Shown here piece by piece: positions 1-11,684 of a stretch of DNA of 64,000 nt. The translations under genes and the position numbers were made by a program. This DNA comes from Cadophora sp. MPI-SDFR-AT-0126. Taxonomy: Eukaryota; Ascomycota; Leotiomycetes; Helotiales; Ploettnerulaceae. The notes under the pieces were generated by a model that saw only the letters and a list, made by a program, of their open reading frames with translations, did no database searches and had not been told where the DNA came from. The DNA lies in the NCBI GenBank assembly GCA_020747065.1, contig JAGMVK010000022.1:806001-870000 (forward strand), given 5' to 3'. How positions within the stretch are numbered: the stretch's first letter is position 1; each line of letters starts with the position of its first letter.

Positions 1-2808
1 CGCTGAACAAGATCTTGAAGGATATCATTTGTCGGGTTAAGGTGCAGGAAGGTGGGCATTGGACACCTTACCCCCTCCATGAATTAAAACTCGGGGACAG
101 CTACTACGGACTTGTGCTGATACGATTCTGGTCAATTAGGTCGAAGAGTCATCTACGTACCAGGCTGGGACTGTCACGGCCTCCCCATCGAAATCAAAGC
201 CCTCGAGCAGCAACGCTCCAAAAACAAAGATGAAGATGGCGACACAACACTAAAGTTAGATGCCGTAGGCATTCGACGAGCCGCTCGATCTCTGGCTACC
301 AAGACCGTAAAGGAACAGATGAAGGGATTCCGAGAATGGGGAGTCATGGCAGATTGGGACAAAGCGTGGAAGACAATGGACAAGACATTCGAGATCAAGC
401 AATTAGGTGTTTTCCAGGAAATGGTCAAAAAGGGTCTCATCTTTAGACGGTATAAACCGGTTTACTGGTCGCCTTCTTCGAGGACGGCGCTTGCGGAGGC
501 GGAGCTGGAGTATAGGGAGGATCATGTCTCGACGACAGCGTATATTAAGTTCTCTCTTGTTGATGTGCCAGAGGCGTTAAAAAAGAAGCTGCCGGATAAT
601 GCCCAAGAGCGCGGTATTTCGGCGATTATCTGGACAACTACTCCTTGGACCCTTCCGGCGAATAGGGCAATTGCTGTGCACTCAGAATTAGAATACTCGA
701 TTGTGAGCAGTGGCGCTTCGGAACTATTCATCATTGCGAGTTCTCGACTTTCACAAATTGCACCCATATTATTCGGTGATCAGCCTTTCGATGTGGTTGG
801 TCATATTCTGGGCAAGGAACTCGAAGGCTCGAAATACATGAATATTTTACGTGGGAAAGAATCGGAGCTCCAACCCATCATCCATGCGGACTTTGTATCT
901 GCCGAATCTGGATCAGGACTTGTTCATTGTGCGCCTGGTCACGGTATGGATGACTACGAAGTCTGCACGAAGCTAGGAATCGAAGCTGCAGCTCCAGTAG
1001 ATGATCTCGGGTGTTTTACTGCGGCAGCTTTCCCAGATGATCCTCAGAGACTTACAGGAAGATCAGTCCTTGACGGAGGTAGCAAGGAGATCCTGGAGAT
1101 TCTCGGTAGCGATGTCATCGCGACCCATAAGTACAAGCACAAGTATCCGTACGATTGGAGGTCTAAGCTCCCGGTTATCATAAGAGCTACTGAGCAGTGG
1201 TTTGCTGATGTTGGACATGTCAAAGAAGATGCTTTACAGCGTCTACGAGAAGTACGCTTCATTCCCGAGCCAGGCCGCTCGAGACTCGAAAGCTTCGTCA
1301 AAGGTAGAAGCGAATGGTGCATTTCGAGACAGCGAGCCTGGGGTGTTCCTATCCCCGCCTTATACGACAAGGCTGGTGCTGCACTTCTGACCGATGAGAG
1401 CGTTGCCCATATCATCTCGGTTATCAACGAGAGAGGCATTGATGCCTGGTGGACCGATGCTGCAGATGACCCCGCTTGGATTGTTCCTGGCCTGGAGGGC
1501 ACATATCGACGAGGCAAAGACACGATGGATGTCTGGTTCGATAGCGGCACTAGCTGGACTCAGACCGAGCAGCAAGCGGACGTGTACCTTGAAGGCACAG
1601 ATCAACATCGAGGATGGTTTCAGTCGAGTCTGTTGACCCACACAAGTGCTTCCAAAAGACAAGGTCCGCCATTCAAGACCCTGATCACTCATGGCTTTAC
1701 CCTCGATGACAAGGGCAAGAAGATGTCCAAGTCTATCGGGAATACGATTGCCCCAAGCGAGATCATTGATGGGTCACTTCTTCCACCTGTGAGTCTCAAT
1801 TTCAATTGGTTTTGGACCGCTACTGATTCTAAGCAGGTTAAGAACAAGAAAAAAGCTGGCGGAAACATCTCTCAAGCTCTTGGACCTGATGCTCTCCGTC
1901 TTTGGGTGGCCAGCAGCGACTATACCCACGATGTTGTCATTGGCCAACCGGTTCTTCAGTTCAACCACAACGCTCTACTCAAGTATCGGATGATCATCAA
2001 GATGCTCCTAGGATCAATGCATCCAAGCGCAAGAACAGCACCAATCACCAAACTTGACCAGATCGCGCTCTTCCAGCTACAATCAGTCATGAATGAAGTA
2101 GCATCCGCCTACAGCAACTTCGAGTTCTATAAAGGCGTGAACCTAATCAACAAATGGATCGGCAGCGACCTCTCAGCCTTCTATCTCGAAGCCATGAAAG
2201 ACCGTCTGTACTGCGGTGACGGCGGCGGTGTCCTAGAAGAAATTTTCCACGGTCTTCTGAGGATGTTGACACCTATCACACCACATCTCGTCGAAGAATC
2301 ATGGGACCATCGTCCAGCATGGATGAAAGAAGACGCGCAGACTCACCCTTTCCACCGTACACTTGAGGATCAAATCATCCCTGCCAGTCGCCAAGTAGAT
2401 CCGAATATCCTCACCGATGTCAAATGGCTTCTGTGTGCCAACGCGGCAATCAAGGCCGCTCAGGAAGAGGCTCGGGCAGAGAAGCATATTGGGTCCTCGC
2501 TCGAATCCTCCGTCGTCCTTCAAATTCCAGCCAAAGCAAAAGATGTGTTTCAGCGATATGCTGATGAACTGGCGAGCATCTTTGTGGTCTCGTCTGTGGA
2601 AATCAAAACAGAGGCGTCAGAGCCTCTAGAGGACGAGGACATAGAATCACCATGGAGACACACTGCGCTGAGATCCAATGACGGAGAAAATGTCGTAGCG
2701 ACGGTATTACCGCCCATAGATCACAAGTGTCCGAGATGTTGGCGATATGTCGCGCCTGCTGAGGATGAATTGTGTGGGAGATGTGAGGAGGTTGTAGATG
2801 TACAGTAG
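1..2808 (+). CDS. ISM1: Mitochondrial isoleucyl-tRNA synthetase, 3' part (5' end outside window)
   Basis: Charges mitochondrial tRNA-Ile with isoleucine. The window opens inside the catalytic domain, just after where HIGH would lie (LNKILKDIICR). The frame continues over an 88-bp intron (52-139) into VPGWDCHGLPIE. A second intron (1789-1836, 48 bp) follows the KMSKS loop, which is encoded at 1720-1734. The long editing region lies between them. The anticodon-binding region follows, and the end (CPRCWRY...CGRC) is the four-Cys zinc finger of bacterial-type IleRS. Bacterial/mitochondrial architecture rather than the cytosolic type supports organellar targeting, though the leader peptide is not in view. 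The stop is TAG at 2806-2808. The second intron is a multiple of three with no stop, so the unspliced frame is also open. Confidence 0.95.
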
Positions 2809-3703
2809 TGTTGTATCATATGTAGATGTTTGCATCAGGGGGCGTTAGCATGAGGCGGAATACCCAATCTCAACTTGTTCTATCATCCAGCAATCTCATA
2901 CCTGTACTTTTTACCTTTTCGTTCCCACTGTTCCTCTCCGAGAATATGTTTCAGGCAAGGTAATCAAGATACGGATATTACAGATTTTTCAATCATGAAC
3001 CATTTTCAGATGACATTGAATCGCAATCAAGCACAGCGTGTTTTTTTTTGTCTATATTATTTCTCAATTCTTCTCTACTGACAATTGTCTTTTTCGGTGA
3101 CACAGAAAGCGACAGTTTTCCAGAGATAAGACAATATGGTGCATTACAACTTGGAATTTGCTCCGTTGTCAAGTGGATCAAGGACCCGGTATGAGGCACG
3201 ATCCATGGAACTCTGACTCAAAAATAAAAGACAAGATACCTTGCTAAGTCCAAGATCCTTCAATTGTCATCTAATCCTCTCAGCTGTACCTATATATACT
3301 AAAGCTACACCTCAACTTCACCATACAGCCTAGCTTTATCCCAAAATCATCGTATCAGCTTACCTCTATTGCATCGTGAGCCCCCATAAGTGGTCGTCTC
3401 GTAAGCGAAGCATCCATGATAACTATATTCTCATATCCCACTACTCTATAGGTAGCATTGCGGCCAAGGTACATAAAGCATCGCTTGAACACCTGAAGTA
3501 GGCCATTCCGATGAGCTAGGCCCGGGCCGAAACCCTCCAAGTGGCCTATTTGAGCTGTTTTTGTGGACTTACTCTGGGATTGTGGAAAGCGCCGCATCCT
3601 GTTTATGGTATGGGTATTATCTTATCTTGTCTTTTCTTGGAAAGGGTTGGAGGGGTTGGACGTATTGAGGGTATATAGTAGCAGCATTTGCTTTTTTATC
3701 TAA
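2809..3703. other. Intergenic, no gene seen
   Basis: About 0.9 kb between the synthetase and the terpene-synthase relic. Frames on both strands are short and show no family resemblance. A TATA-like run (tatatatact) lies at 3291-3300 on the + strand. It could be the old promoter of the relic or of a non-coding transcript. Nothing else recognised. Confidence 0.5.
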
Positions 3704-4828
3704 ATCAGACTGATTGTCCAAGATTCGGAGATTTTGTGGTCATTTCTATTCAACACGTCCAAAATCTCATCATTCGCAAACGTAGGCAGCATTCAAACCC
3801 CTCCAGAAGTCGACTCCAATGACCCCATTATCCAAACAACAAAAACGAAAATCCTCGCCGCATCTGTTCGAGGACAGAAATTCGTCCTTCCCAAACTAGA
3901 TACACTCATGCCGGGTTGGCCATCTTACATCGGCAAGCATTATGAGGAACTTCAAGCAGTAACCGAGACCAAATATGCCAAGTATACCTCCCGTGACTCC
4001 CGTTCTTTATAATGTGTTTTTTATAGTGATTAGATTGGGCTATACGGGAGAGAAGCTCAAACGCGTTCGTAGGATCAATTGCCCGTTGCCTGCTTCTTGT
4101 GGTGGGCTGAAGCGTCACTTCAAGCTAGAGTTACTTTCTTGTATTGGTTTATGTTTATTTTTACGTGGGATGATGAGCTGGAGGAGATTCATGCGTGATG
4201 TTGCAGGTATGACAATACTTACCAATTTTCTTTCCATTCGAGAACACTTGAACGAATTCCGAAAACAGAATTCTTTGATACTCTCGCAATATCTCGCCTT
4301 ACCCGGATCCAATCACAACACATGCTTACTCTCCATCAGGAGATTCCCTTGAGGCCCAAGCCTTCCGTCGCGACACCCTCCTATTCATCGAGCACAACCT
4401 CGGCCTCTCAAAAATAGACGGCGAACCGCCTCTCCCACCAAGTCAGGGCGTCGGAACGTTCAACGAGCTAGGCGACCTACTGAAATCACAATACAACATT
4501 ACTCAACGCAAGCGCTGGTTCGACGAAGCAGCCTTCTTCTTCAACATGGTAAAGGTCGAGCAGGAGTATATTCTTGCCGACCAAGTCCCAAGCGTGGAAG
4601 ACTTCTGGATGTTGCGGATGGGAAGTAGTGCTGTTGGGCAGAGTAATGCTTCGTGGGAAAAAAGCGGAGTCAAAAGGAGGTGCGGATGTATGTGCGGAAT
4701 TTCAGCGGCTCTTATTGGGCACCGGCACCGGGAGGGACTCTCATCCACACTATGACCAAAACAAATCCTGGAGAAAAGAGGATATTGAATTGAAGAGGGA
4801 AAGAGATCTCAACGATTTTGTAATTTAA
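3704..4828 (+). pseudogene. Decayed terpene (sesquiterpene) synthase
   Basis: Relic of a class I terpene cyclase, which ionises farnesyl or geranyl diphosphate and cyclises it. Recognisable pieces lie in order but in different frames. The N-terminal region at 3740-3980 has LPKLDTLMPGWPSYIG. A block near 4085-4195 reads FLWWAEASLQ, then YWFMFIFTWDDELEE, the Asp-rich Mg2+ motif (TGGGATGAT at 4166-4174), and hits TGA at 4196. A C-terminal block near 4340-4640 has LEAQAFRRDTLLFIEHNLG and then PSVEDFWMLRMGSSAVG. The segment that should carry the second metal motif (NSE/DTE) and the terminal RY motif is missing after about 4640, where the frame dissolves. I found no start Met in the first block, and a TGA near 4279 blocks a simple intron solution. 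A missed exon cannot be excluded, but loss of the second metal site argues for a dead gene. Confidence 0.7.
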
Positions 4829-4926
4829 GTCACAATGAGACTTAAATGGGGTTTGTCGTTGCTTGAAGGAAGACATCCGCCCCGCTACCCCCCAACACTT
4901 TTGGTGGATCCTAGGGGATCGCAGAG

Positions 4927-4934
4927 TATTTAAA
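4927..4934 (+). promoter_or_regulatory. TATA-like element upstream of the OYE gene
   Basis: The run tatttaaa lies 130 bp before the ATG at 5064. It is followed by an A/C-rich leader without in-frame stops, as expected of a fungal core promoter. Assigned by position and sequence only. Confidence 0.35.
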
Positions 4935-5063
4935 CCCATAGAATCTCCCATACAAGCGCAAAGACAAATAGAAGAGCATCATTTCAAGTCTCCAGAACTC
5001 CAAACTTTTCAAACCAGGAAGCAAAACCACTTTTACGTTTTCAGTCCCAGACAACAAGCAAAA

Positions 5064-6413
5064 ATGGGGTCAATCAGCCAATCCCACGAGACTCGCAAAC
5101 TCTTCACACCCCTCCGACTGGGAACGATGAACCTCTCTCACAGGGTCATCATGTCGCCTCTCACTCGAGCTCGATGCCCAGGCAGTATTCCCACGCCTTT
5201 GGTGGAAGAGTACTATGCTCAACGAGCTACGAAGGGTGGGCTGTTGATCAGCGAAGGGATGCATCCGAGCTTGATGGTCTGTCAACCACCTTGATATTTG
5301 CAGAATATAGCAATCAGAGTGCTAAATACAAACACAGGCAGGAAATTTCGTTGACGTGCCAGGCATGTTTGCACCTGAGCATGTTCGAGCTTGGAAGAGG
5401 GTGACCGGTGCGGTCCATGCAAAGGGAGCATACATGGCTTGCCAATTATGGCATGTGAGTTCCACTAATATGCTCGTCAGGACGTCTTGACCATGTACTG
5501 ACAAGCCTGTACACAGGTTGGCCGCTTCGCAGTATCCGTCCAGCTTGGTGGTCGTGAGCCACTCAGCTCCTCAGCTACCAATATCGGATTCTCGAACCAC
5601 TTCACAACTAAAGGTCGTGTACCTCACGAGGTGTCAAAACCGATGAGTCTCCAAGAGATCAAGGACACAATCGAGGACCACGTACATGCAGCAATCTGTG
5701 CCATCGAAGCTGGGTTTGACTGTGTTGAGATTGTAAGTCGGACCTTTAATCCACATGCAAGGTAGGAGACTGACTGCATGGAGACTGCGGGGAACGGTTA
5801 TCTCTGCGACCAGTTCCTCAACGACAACGTTAATTTCCGTACCGACCAATACGGAGGTAGCAAGGAGAATCGGGCTCGCTTCACCCTCGAGGTTCTGGAC
5901 GCCGTAATCGCTGCTATTGGTGCCTCGAAAGTTGCACTAAGATTCAGCCCCTGGGGTATAGTTTGGATGCCATTGGATTCTAACCCTATCGAGACATTCC
6001 GATACGTGTTGAGTGAGGTTGAAAAGCGAGGCTTGGCATACGTTTGTCTGACGCAGCCACGGGCTGATCTCTTGTTGGAAGAGAGCACGAAGTGGGGTAA
6101 TCTATACAAGGCAATTGAAGATGGCAAAGTAGCTGCGGTTGCTGAGGACTTTCACCTGAGGCATTTCGAGGAAGTGTTGACGACGACGCCGAAGCTGGCG
6201 ACGGGAGGCTACAACTCCGAGAACTGCTTTGAGGAGATTGAGAAAGGAGAGATAGATGCTGTGACCTTTGGGAGATGGTTTATCAGTAATCCTGATTTGG
6301 TTGAGAGAATCCGGGAAGGAAAGAAATTGACGAAATGGGACATGAAGACGTTCTATACACCTGGAAAGGAGGGCTACACTGATTATCCTGTTGGAGAAGC
6401 GATCCAGCATTAA
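5064..6413 (+). CDS. Old-Yellow-Enzyme family ene-reductase (391 aa)
   Basis: FMN-dependent NAD(P)H oxidoreductase of the OYE/12-oxophytodienoate-reductase family. It reduces activated C=C bonds and is often a tailoring enzyme beside terpene or polyketide genes. Proposed exons are 5064-5276, 5338-5454, 5517-5732 and 5784-6413 (1176 nt, normal family length). Seen in order: LFTPLRLGTMNLSHRVIMSPLTR (OYE N-terminus, FMN site), YYAQRATKGGLLISEG, VPGMFAPEHV, CQLWHVGR, DQYGGSKENRARF, VALRFSPWG and FGRWFISNPDL (C-terminal FMN-phosphate loop). Oddity: at the third junction the substrate-binding HGANGY motif reads TAGNGY, so the His is lost while Asn and Tyr stay. Both the residue and the non-standard GAG acceptor are uncertain. 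The stop lies 7 bp from the stop of the convergent regulator gene. Confidence 0.85.
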
Positions 6414-6420
6414 TTGTGGC

Positions 6421-8318
6421 TCATAAGAGCCCACGAGAGGAATACATGCATTTATATGAGTCTGGTTCAGAAAATCGGGCTGGACTAGCTCGAAGGGACA
6501 TAAGTACTACGGACTTCTTCCAGGCGAGCCACGTGTTTTGCTGCATTTTATTAGCTTCAGGCCACGAGCCCCGAGGAAGAACCGCACCTGCACTCAACCA
6601 TCTCTTGCTGAAATGTCTAATCATGGCAAGTAAGGAGTCAGCTGCTTTGAGATGACTGATATCGGATGTCTCGGACCAGAGACGATAGCATATTGTCGCC
6701 GCCTTCCTAAGACCACCTGGCGGAAAAGGTGAAATTGCTTCACAGTCGACTTCCTGGATCTTTCCGTTGAATGTAGCTGAGATAATGTAGATACGAGCGA
6801 TTGCAGACTTCAAAGATTCGGGGGTGTCTGAGCGATTGAATTCGTCAGATAGAGTAGTCTTGGGCCGCGACTCATAGAGTGTCATCAGCGCACTAAGCAG
6901 CATCAGTAAAAGTTTCACGGAAGGGGAGGGGAATCAACCTATAGCACATTCCAATGGCGCCACAATATGTAGGCCATGGTTGCGGGGTTTCTTCTGGCAA
7001 CAGCATTGAGAATGAAGTCAGAGTATTTGCGATTTGATTGGCTGATTCGGAATCGAATCTTTGTGTGAGCTTTTGTTCACGTAGATGCATCAAGAGAATG
7101 TTGAGGACGTGCGAAACTTGAGCCTGTCTCGCAAAAGGGCCAACCCGAATGCTTGATGGGGTAGATAAAGGAAGGGAGTCTGTCGATGATAACACCTTTC
7201 CATGTCAACTCGATCCCAGCGACGAAGAGAGAAGTCAGTACCTTGTGATCCCGTGTATTCCCGTCTCTTGGTAATTCTTGAGGCGTATCAAGATCCTGTG
7301 TTGCACAAGGCCAGTCTCCACGCTCAAGAGTATACCATCTTGGGCATAATCTCAGCCGTTGGCTTTGTGCGCGGAGGGGAGAGGTCGTACCTGTCAATCA
7401 TGACGATACCCCACCAGACTCGAAGACCAACTTCCGTCATTGGAGACGTTTCCTTGCCAGTCGTACCACTGCTGTCCGATCTCTCGTTCAATCCGATGGC
7501 AACTGCAGCTCTTGCCGTCGTACCAAGGGATATAAAAGCCGCAGGCTCAATCGAATGGCCGACTTCGAAGAGGCACATCAGAAGTCTGGACTGTACGACC
7601 TCTAAAGAGTGGAGGTTTGCGGCTTCAACGATCGCAATGGAACTCTTCACTAAGATGTAAAGTGAGGGGAGTGATTCCCAAGTTACATTTTCCGCGGGCA
7701 CGCTGACAGCTAGGGCCATGCTCAAAGAGAGAAGGCTGTACTTGGCGCATGGTTGCGTGAAAATATTGGGTAAATGCTCGTAGTAAGTGCTTTCGGCGAG
7801 GACTGGAAACCCTGGATCACCAGGCGTCAGCATTCACCCCATTTTCAATGTTGTCAGACTATCAAAGGAGACATGCCTAGCATAGGAGCGTTTAGACAGA
7901 TTTGGGAATTGCAAATTTTCTATCCAAATACTTACATAATTGAATGCTGTTGAAGAACTTCGTAGCCATCGACCGTACTTCTGATACATCTCCTACTGCA
8001 AGAGCGAGCTTTTCCGTTATAGCAACATTGACACTTGATTTGAGAAAGGCTCCACTATCAAATGAAGAGGTTGGGAGACCTGGGAAGATTTTTGCCTGCA
8101 AGCTGCTCGAAGCGCTCAGAGCCGAGCCATCACTCCGGGCCAATATCCGGGATTCATACTGGCAACGGCGCCCAAGACTGTATGGTATCAGTAGAGCACA
8201 TGCACACAGTCCAGTATACTTGCCGATGACAAAGAGAGCAATCTGGCTTCGTTCGATCGCATTTTCGTTTTCGATCACGGCATGATATACAGGCTTTTGC
8301 AGCGAGGGTGGGACTCAT
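6421..8318 (-). CDS. Zn2Cys6 transcription factor with fungal-specific TF domain (527 aa)
   Basis: DNA-binding regulator. The N-terminus carries a complete binuclear zinc cluster, C-x2-C-x6-C-x6-C-x2-C-x6-C (Cys 10, 13, 20, 27, 30, 37). The middle homology domain includes VGLRVWWGIVMIDRWY and a DWPCATQDLDTPQELP stretch. Proposed exons (minus) are 8318-8224, 8177-7936, 7811-7391, 7338-7242, 7195-6939 and 6892-6421. The first intron must be GC-AG (donor GCAAGT), because the GT alternatives break the sixth cysteine spacing or hit a stop. The next ones are 124, 52, 46 and 46 bp. ATG 8318 is chosen because it directly precedes the zinc cluster. The gene converges on the OYE gene and is the likely local regulator of this small metabolic locus (inference). 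Confidence 0.87.
8178..8223 (-). other. GC-AG intron (46 bp) inside the zinc-cluster exon
   Basis: On the minus strand the donor is GCAAGT, the branch-like string is tactgata and the acceptor is CAG. Removing it joins CG|T into Arg and gives C-H-R-L-G-R-R-C, the exact six-residue spacing of a Zn2Cys6 cluster. The nearby GT (two bases later) gives a premature TGA. Confidence 0.8.
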
Positions 8319-9788
8319 CTCATCAGTCGTGGATATCCCCCTCAGCCTCTTCTGTAACCTCAAAGAGCTCCAGGTAATACTTGATGGTGGACGATCGCGT
8401 CTCCGTCGTGTGATTTATGGGGATTTGTCATATCTGTTTTGTTGAGTGTGATTTCAAGATGTCGTTGTTCAGTAATCAGTTGATTGTTGATGTGATCACA
8501 AAAGCAAGCCAGTCGAAGCCCCACATCCCACGTGCTATCACCATTAGATGAGCTCAAATGCTCTGATCAATTGTGCTAAAATTCTCGCAGCAAGATGCAG
8601 AGGCGTTTATCTGATTGCTAGTAAGATTCGGTATTTGCACATAAGCTCATGGACATAGTGACATTTTACGGATATCACAGCTTTCTCACGTGTCTCGCTT
8701 CAGTAGCGTCTTCCCCAACCTCACTAAACTCGTAAAGCCGTCACCATCAGCTTTCACATCGACAAGTCAGACCCCGTATCTTTTATTAGAATCATGCATC
8801 TACTCAACCCCTCTCCAAGATTTGCAGCCACCCTGCCAGGAACAGGAAGTGATGAGAGGCAACCCTTGAGTTGATTCGATCGCATACCGGGGTTCCGGCA
8901 ACCTTTACTCGTATTCCCAAGATTTCTGCATCCACGCTGCAGAACAGATCATCCGCTCTCCACATTTTCTCGGGTCAGTGCGGCTCACGAGAGCTTGGCC
9001 ACTTGCTACGTCAGGTCGCTGATGCGCCACTTCCTCCCAGAGCGAAGACCAGGAGGACCCCTCCAAAACATCAGACGCAGCGGCCGGGACGCGTATTCTC
9101 TACTGAGGTCGGGGTAAGCAAGTCCAGCTCCGTCAATGTTCTCAGCTTGATTTGTGACATCCAGAAAAGAGAGAAATTCCATCTCGCACATATTCTGGCA
9201 GCAGGATCAGGCAACTTTCAAAGCAAGTGCAGAGAGTTGCAAGGTGCATTGACCCACGTTCGATAGTTTGATGGACCAAATCCAAGATCTTCCTGCCATC
9301 TCCATTGTTATGACATACAACAATCTATTTCACTTCGTATTTTCTATGCTTCGCTTAAGCAAGTCTTGCCGCACAGTTGCCATAGAACCCGCCCGGCCAG
9401 CCGGATCGCCCAGTCAGGGAAGTGAAGCTGCCAACTCAACTGCCTCTCCTCTGAGAGACGTTACTTCGCCCGCCTTTATTATTCATCGATTTTCGTTTGG
9501 CCAGGTGGTGACGAGGAGTCCTCCAATGAGCGTCAGAAAAAGGCTGGGAACCCAGAATTCGTATGTCCTGACAGATGCTAAAATCCCAGTAAGCACGGAG
9601 TTTGTGCATCTATTTCTGGTATGAGCCATTAAGAAATTGCAATGGTGCGTCATTTGTCTATTATTTTGACGGTTTCTTATCCCCACCCGCTTTCTAACTC
9701 AAGTATTTGAATCGTGGTTCCCCGTCCAGAGTGACTTTCTCTCGATATCCAATCCAACCACTCTCGTTTTCGAACACTCACTTTCGCT
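8319..9788. other. Intergenic, no gene seen
   Basis: About 1.5 kb between the divergently transcribed regulator and the PIR-like gene. The longest frames (131 and 118 aa) have no motif, hydrophobic pattern or splice logic. It probably holds the promoters of both neighbours. Confidence 0.5.
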
Positions 9789-11684
9789 ATGCATTCTCTT
9801 GTTAAGCTATCTATGATTGCGGGAGCATCTGCCTCGCCGCTGGTTGCGAGGTCATCTTGCTGGTTCGGACTCACAGCATCTGGAGGACAATCGGGCACTC
9901 TCGGTCAACTGCCTGATGGACAGATCCGAATTGGAGGGGGACTAGCACCCGCCAGCTTCTCTATCGTGGACGGCAAAGTCACTGACGACTCTGGCTTCGG
10001 ATGTCTCCTGACTGGTATGCACTCCTTGACACGATTAATGTCACCAGTGCCATCACTGACATTTCATAGACAAAGTCGAACAATTCCAGTGCGATCAAAA
10101 TAAAGCGCCAATTCCAGGATTCAGTATCGGTAGCAGTGGATCCTTCTCATACTCCGATGACACCAAATTCTATGCCTGCCCTGCCTCTGATTCGGAATGG
10201 AATGTCTATACCAGCCCGGTTGAAGGTCAAAAGAAGTGTGTTGAAATCACGTTGACTGCTAGTGGTTGCGGTGCTTCAGCTCCTTCGTCGGTAGCCCCAA
10301 CCGTGGTCATTTCGACTGTTACGATTTCTGAGTGCGGCACAACCAACCCAGGAGGTCCTATCTCAACATACCCTCCTGGACCAGGAGAGACTCATCCACC
10401 ATCTCCGCCAGAGACCTATCCGCCAGGACCAGGAGAGACGTACCCGCCATCCCCCCCTCACACCTATCCCCCAGGACCCGGAGAGACTTACCCGCCATCC
10501 CCTCCCCAGACCTATCCTCCAGGGCCAGGAGAGACCTATACCCCAAAGCCTCCTCCAACTTCTTACCCTTGGTCAAAGTAAGTCATGTGACCTTTCGAAG
10601 ATCTTCAAAATGGATTTCGCTAACAGGACTCTCTAGCACAACTGTGGTTCCTCCGGTGTCGTATCCTACCACAATCCCAAGCACTTATATTCCATCTTCA
10701 TACGAGACCACTACCACCGTCATGTAAGTACTCTAGGAAATCCTATAACGTAAGGATATTTCGCTAATTGATAACAGCACCAAAACCTCCGTGACTGACT
10801 GCCCCATCACCTCCACATATGCCACATCTGGAACAACCAGTTACTGGACAGGCACTTCGACCTCAACCATTTACATCACGGAGACTTCGACCGTCTGCCC
10901 GAAGTGCACAGGTTATCCCACACACTCGACTGAAACTCAGCCAACTTACACACCTACGATTTCCAACAGTACTTGGTATCCAACTCAGACGCCAAGCTCA
11001 TCTGGCTATCCCACATACAGCCCAAGCTCTTCCAGCTCAGTGAGAACCTACACTCCAAGCTCGTCGGAATATCCTACAGGTTATCCAACCTGGAGTTCAA
11101 GCTCTTCCAGCTCTGTAGAGACGTACACACCAAGCTCGTCTGGCTACCCAACCGGCTATCCCACATGGAGTTCAAGCTCGTCCAGTTCAGTAGAGACTTA
11201 CACACCAAGCTCATCTGAGTATCCCACAAGCTATCCCACATGGAGTCCAAGTTCGTCTAGTTCAGTAGACACGTACACTCCAAGCTCTGTCTACCCGACT
11301 TACTCTCCTTCGGAGACACCAAGTTACACCCCCTCTGAGACTTACACGCCGACTCCAACTGGCTACCCTAGTGAAACTCCAACATACACTCCCTCTGAGA
11401 CGTACACCCCGACTCCCTCCGGTTATCCCAGCGAGACTCCAACATACGCCCCCTCTGAGACGTACACCCCAACGCCATCCGGATATCCCAGCGAGACTCC
11501 AAGCTATACCCCATCTAGCTACGTCCCATCCAGTACATCCACTCCAATCGAAACCTACCCCGCCGAAACCACTCCATGGGGCTATCCAGTCGAGACCCCA
11601 ACAACCCTGCAAACAATCACTTACACGCCATCTCCATCTACTCCAGCTGGATATCCTACCAACCCATACCCAACTGACTACTGA
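9789..11684 (+). CDS. Secreted PIR-like cell-wall protein with Pro- and Ser/Thr-rich repeats (575 aa)
   Basis: Predicted extracellular wall protein. The N-terminus (MHSLVKLSMIAGASASPLVA) is a signal peptide. Residues about 40-142 resemble the PIR1-type C-terminal domain: a PDGQIRIG stretch, then VDGKVTDDSGFGC, a QFQC element, DDTKFYAC and KKC (Cys 72, 83, 112, 132, 142). A proline repeat then a long Ser/Thr/Tyr-rich repeat follow, probably O-mannosylated. Proposed exons are 9789-10014, 10070-10577, 10637-10723 and 10778-11684, with introns of 55, 59 and 54 bp. There is no hydrophobic tail, so no GPI anchor is expected. Here the Cys domain lies before the repeats, whereas in yeast PIR proteins it lies after them. 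Confident about secretion and the repeats, less so about naming the domain PIR. Confidence 0.8.
10369..10560 (+). repeat. Four tandem 48-bp units coding a Pro-rich 16-mer
   Basis: Four copies of a 16-residue unit, consensus YPPGPGETYPPSPPxT, in the second exon of the PIR-like gene. The last copy is the most diverged (YTPKPPPT). Copies are close at DNA level, so copy number may vary between strains. Confidence 0.85.
10975..11530 (+). repeat. Ser/Thr/Tyr-rich coding tandem repeats
   Basis: Two consecutive arrays in the last exon. The first has about 75-bp units coding YTPSSSxYPTGYPTWSSSS with SSVET (four to five copies). The second has shorter units coding ETYTPTPSGYPSETPTY. The antisense ORF over this region is only the complement of the repeat. 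Confidence 0.8.

Noticed and set aside
8154..8363. Frameshift in the Zn2Cys6 cluster of the first regulator
   Set aside because: The apparent break disappears when the intron is read as GC-AG, which restores the sixth cysteine exactly.
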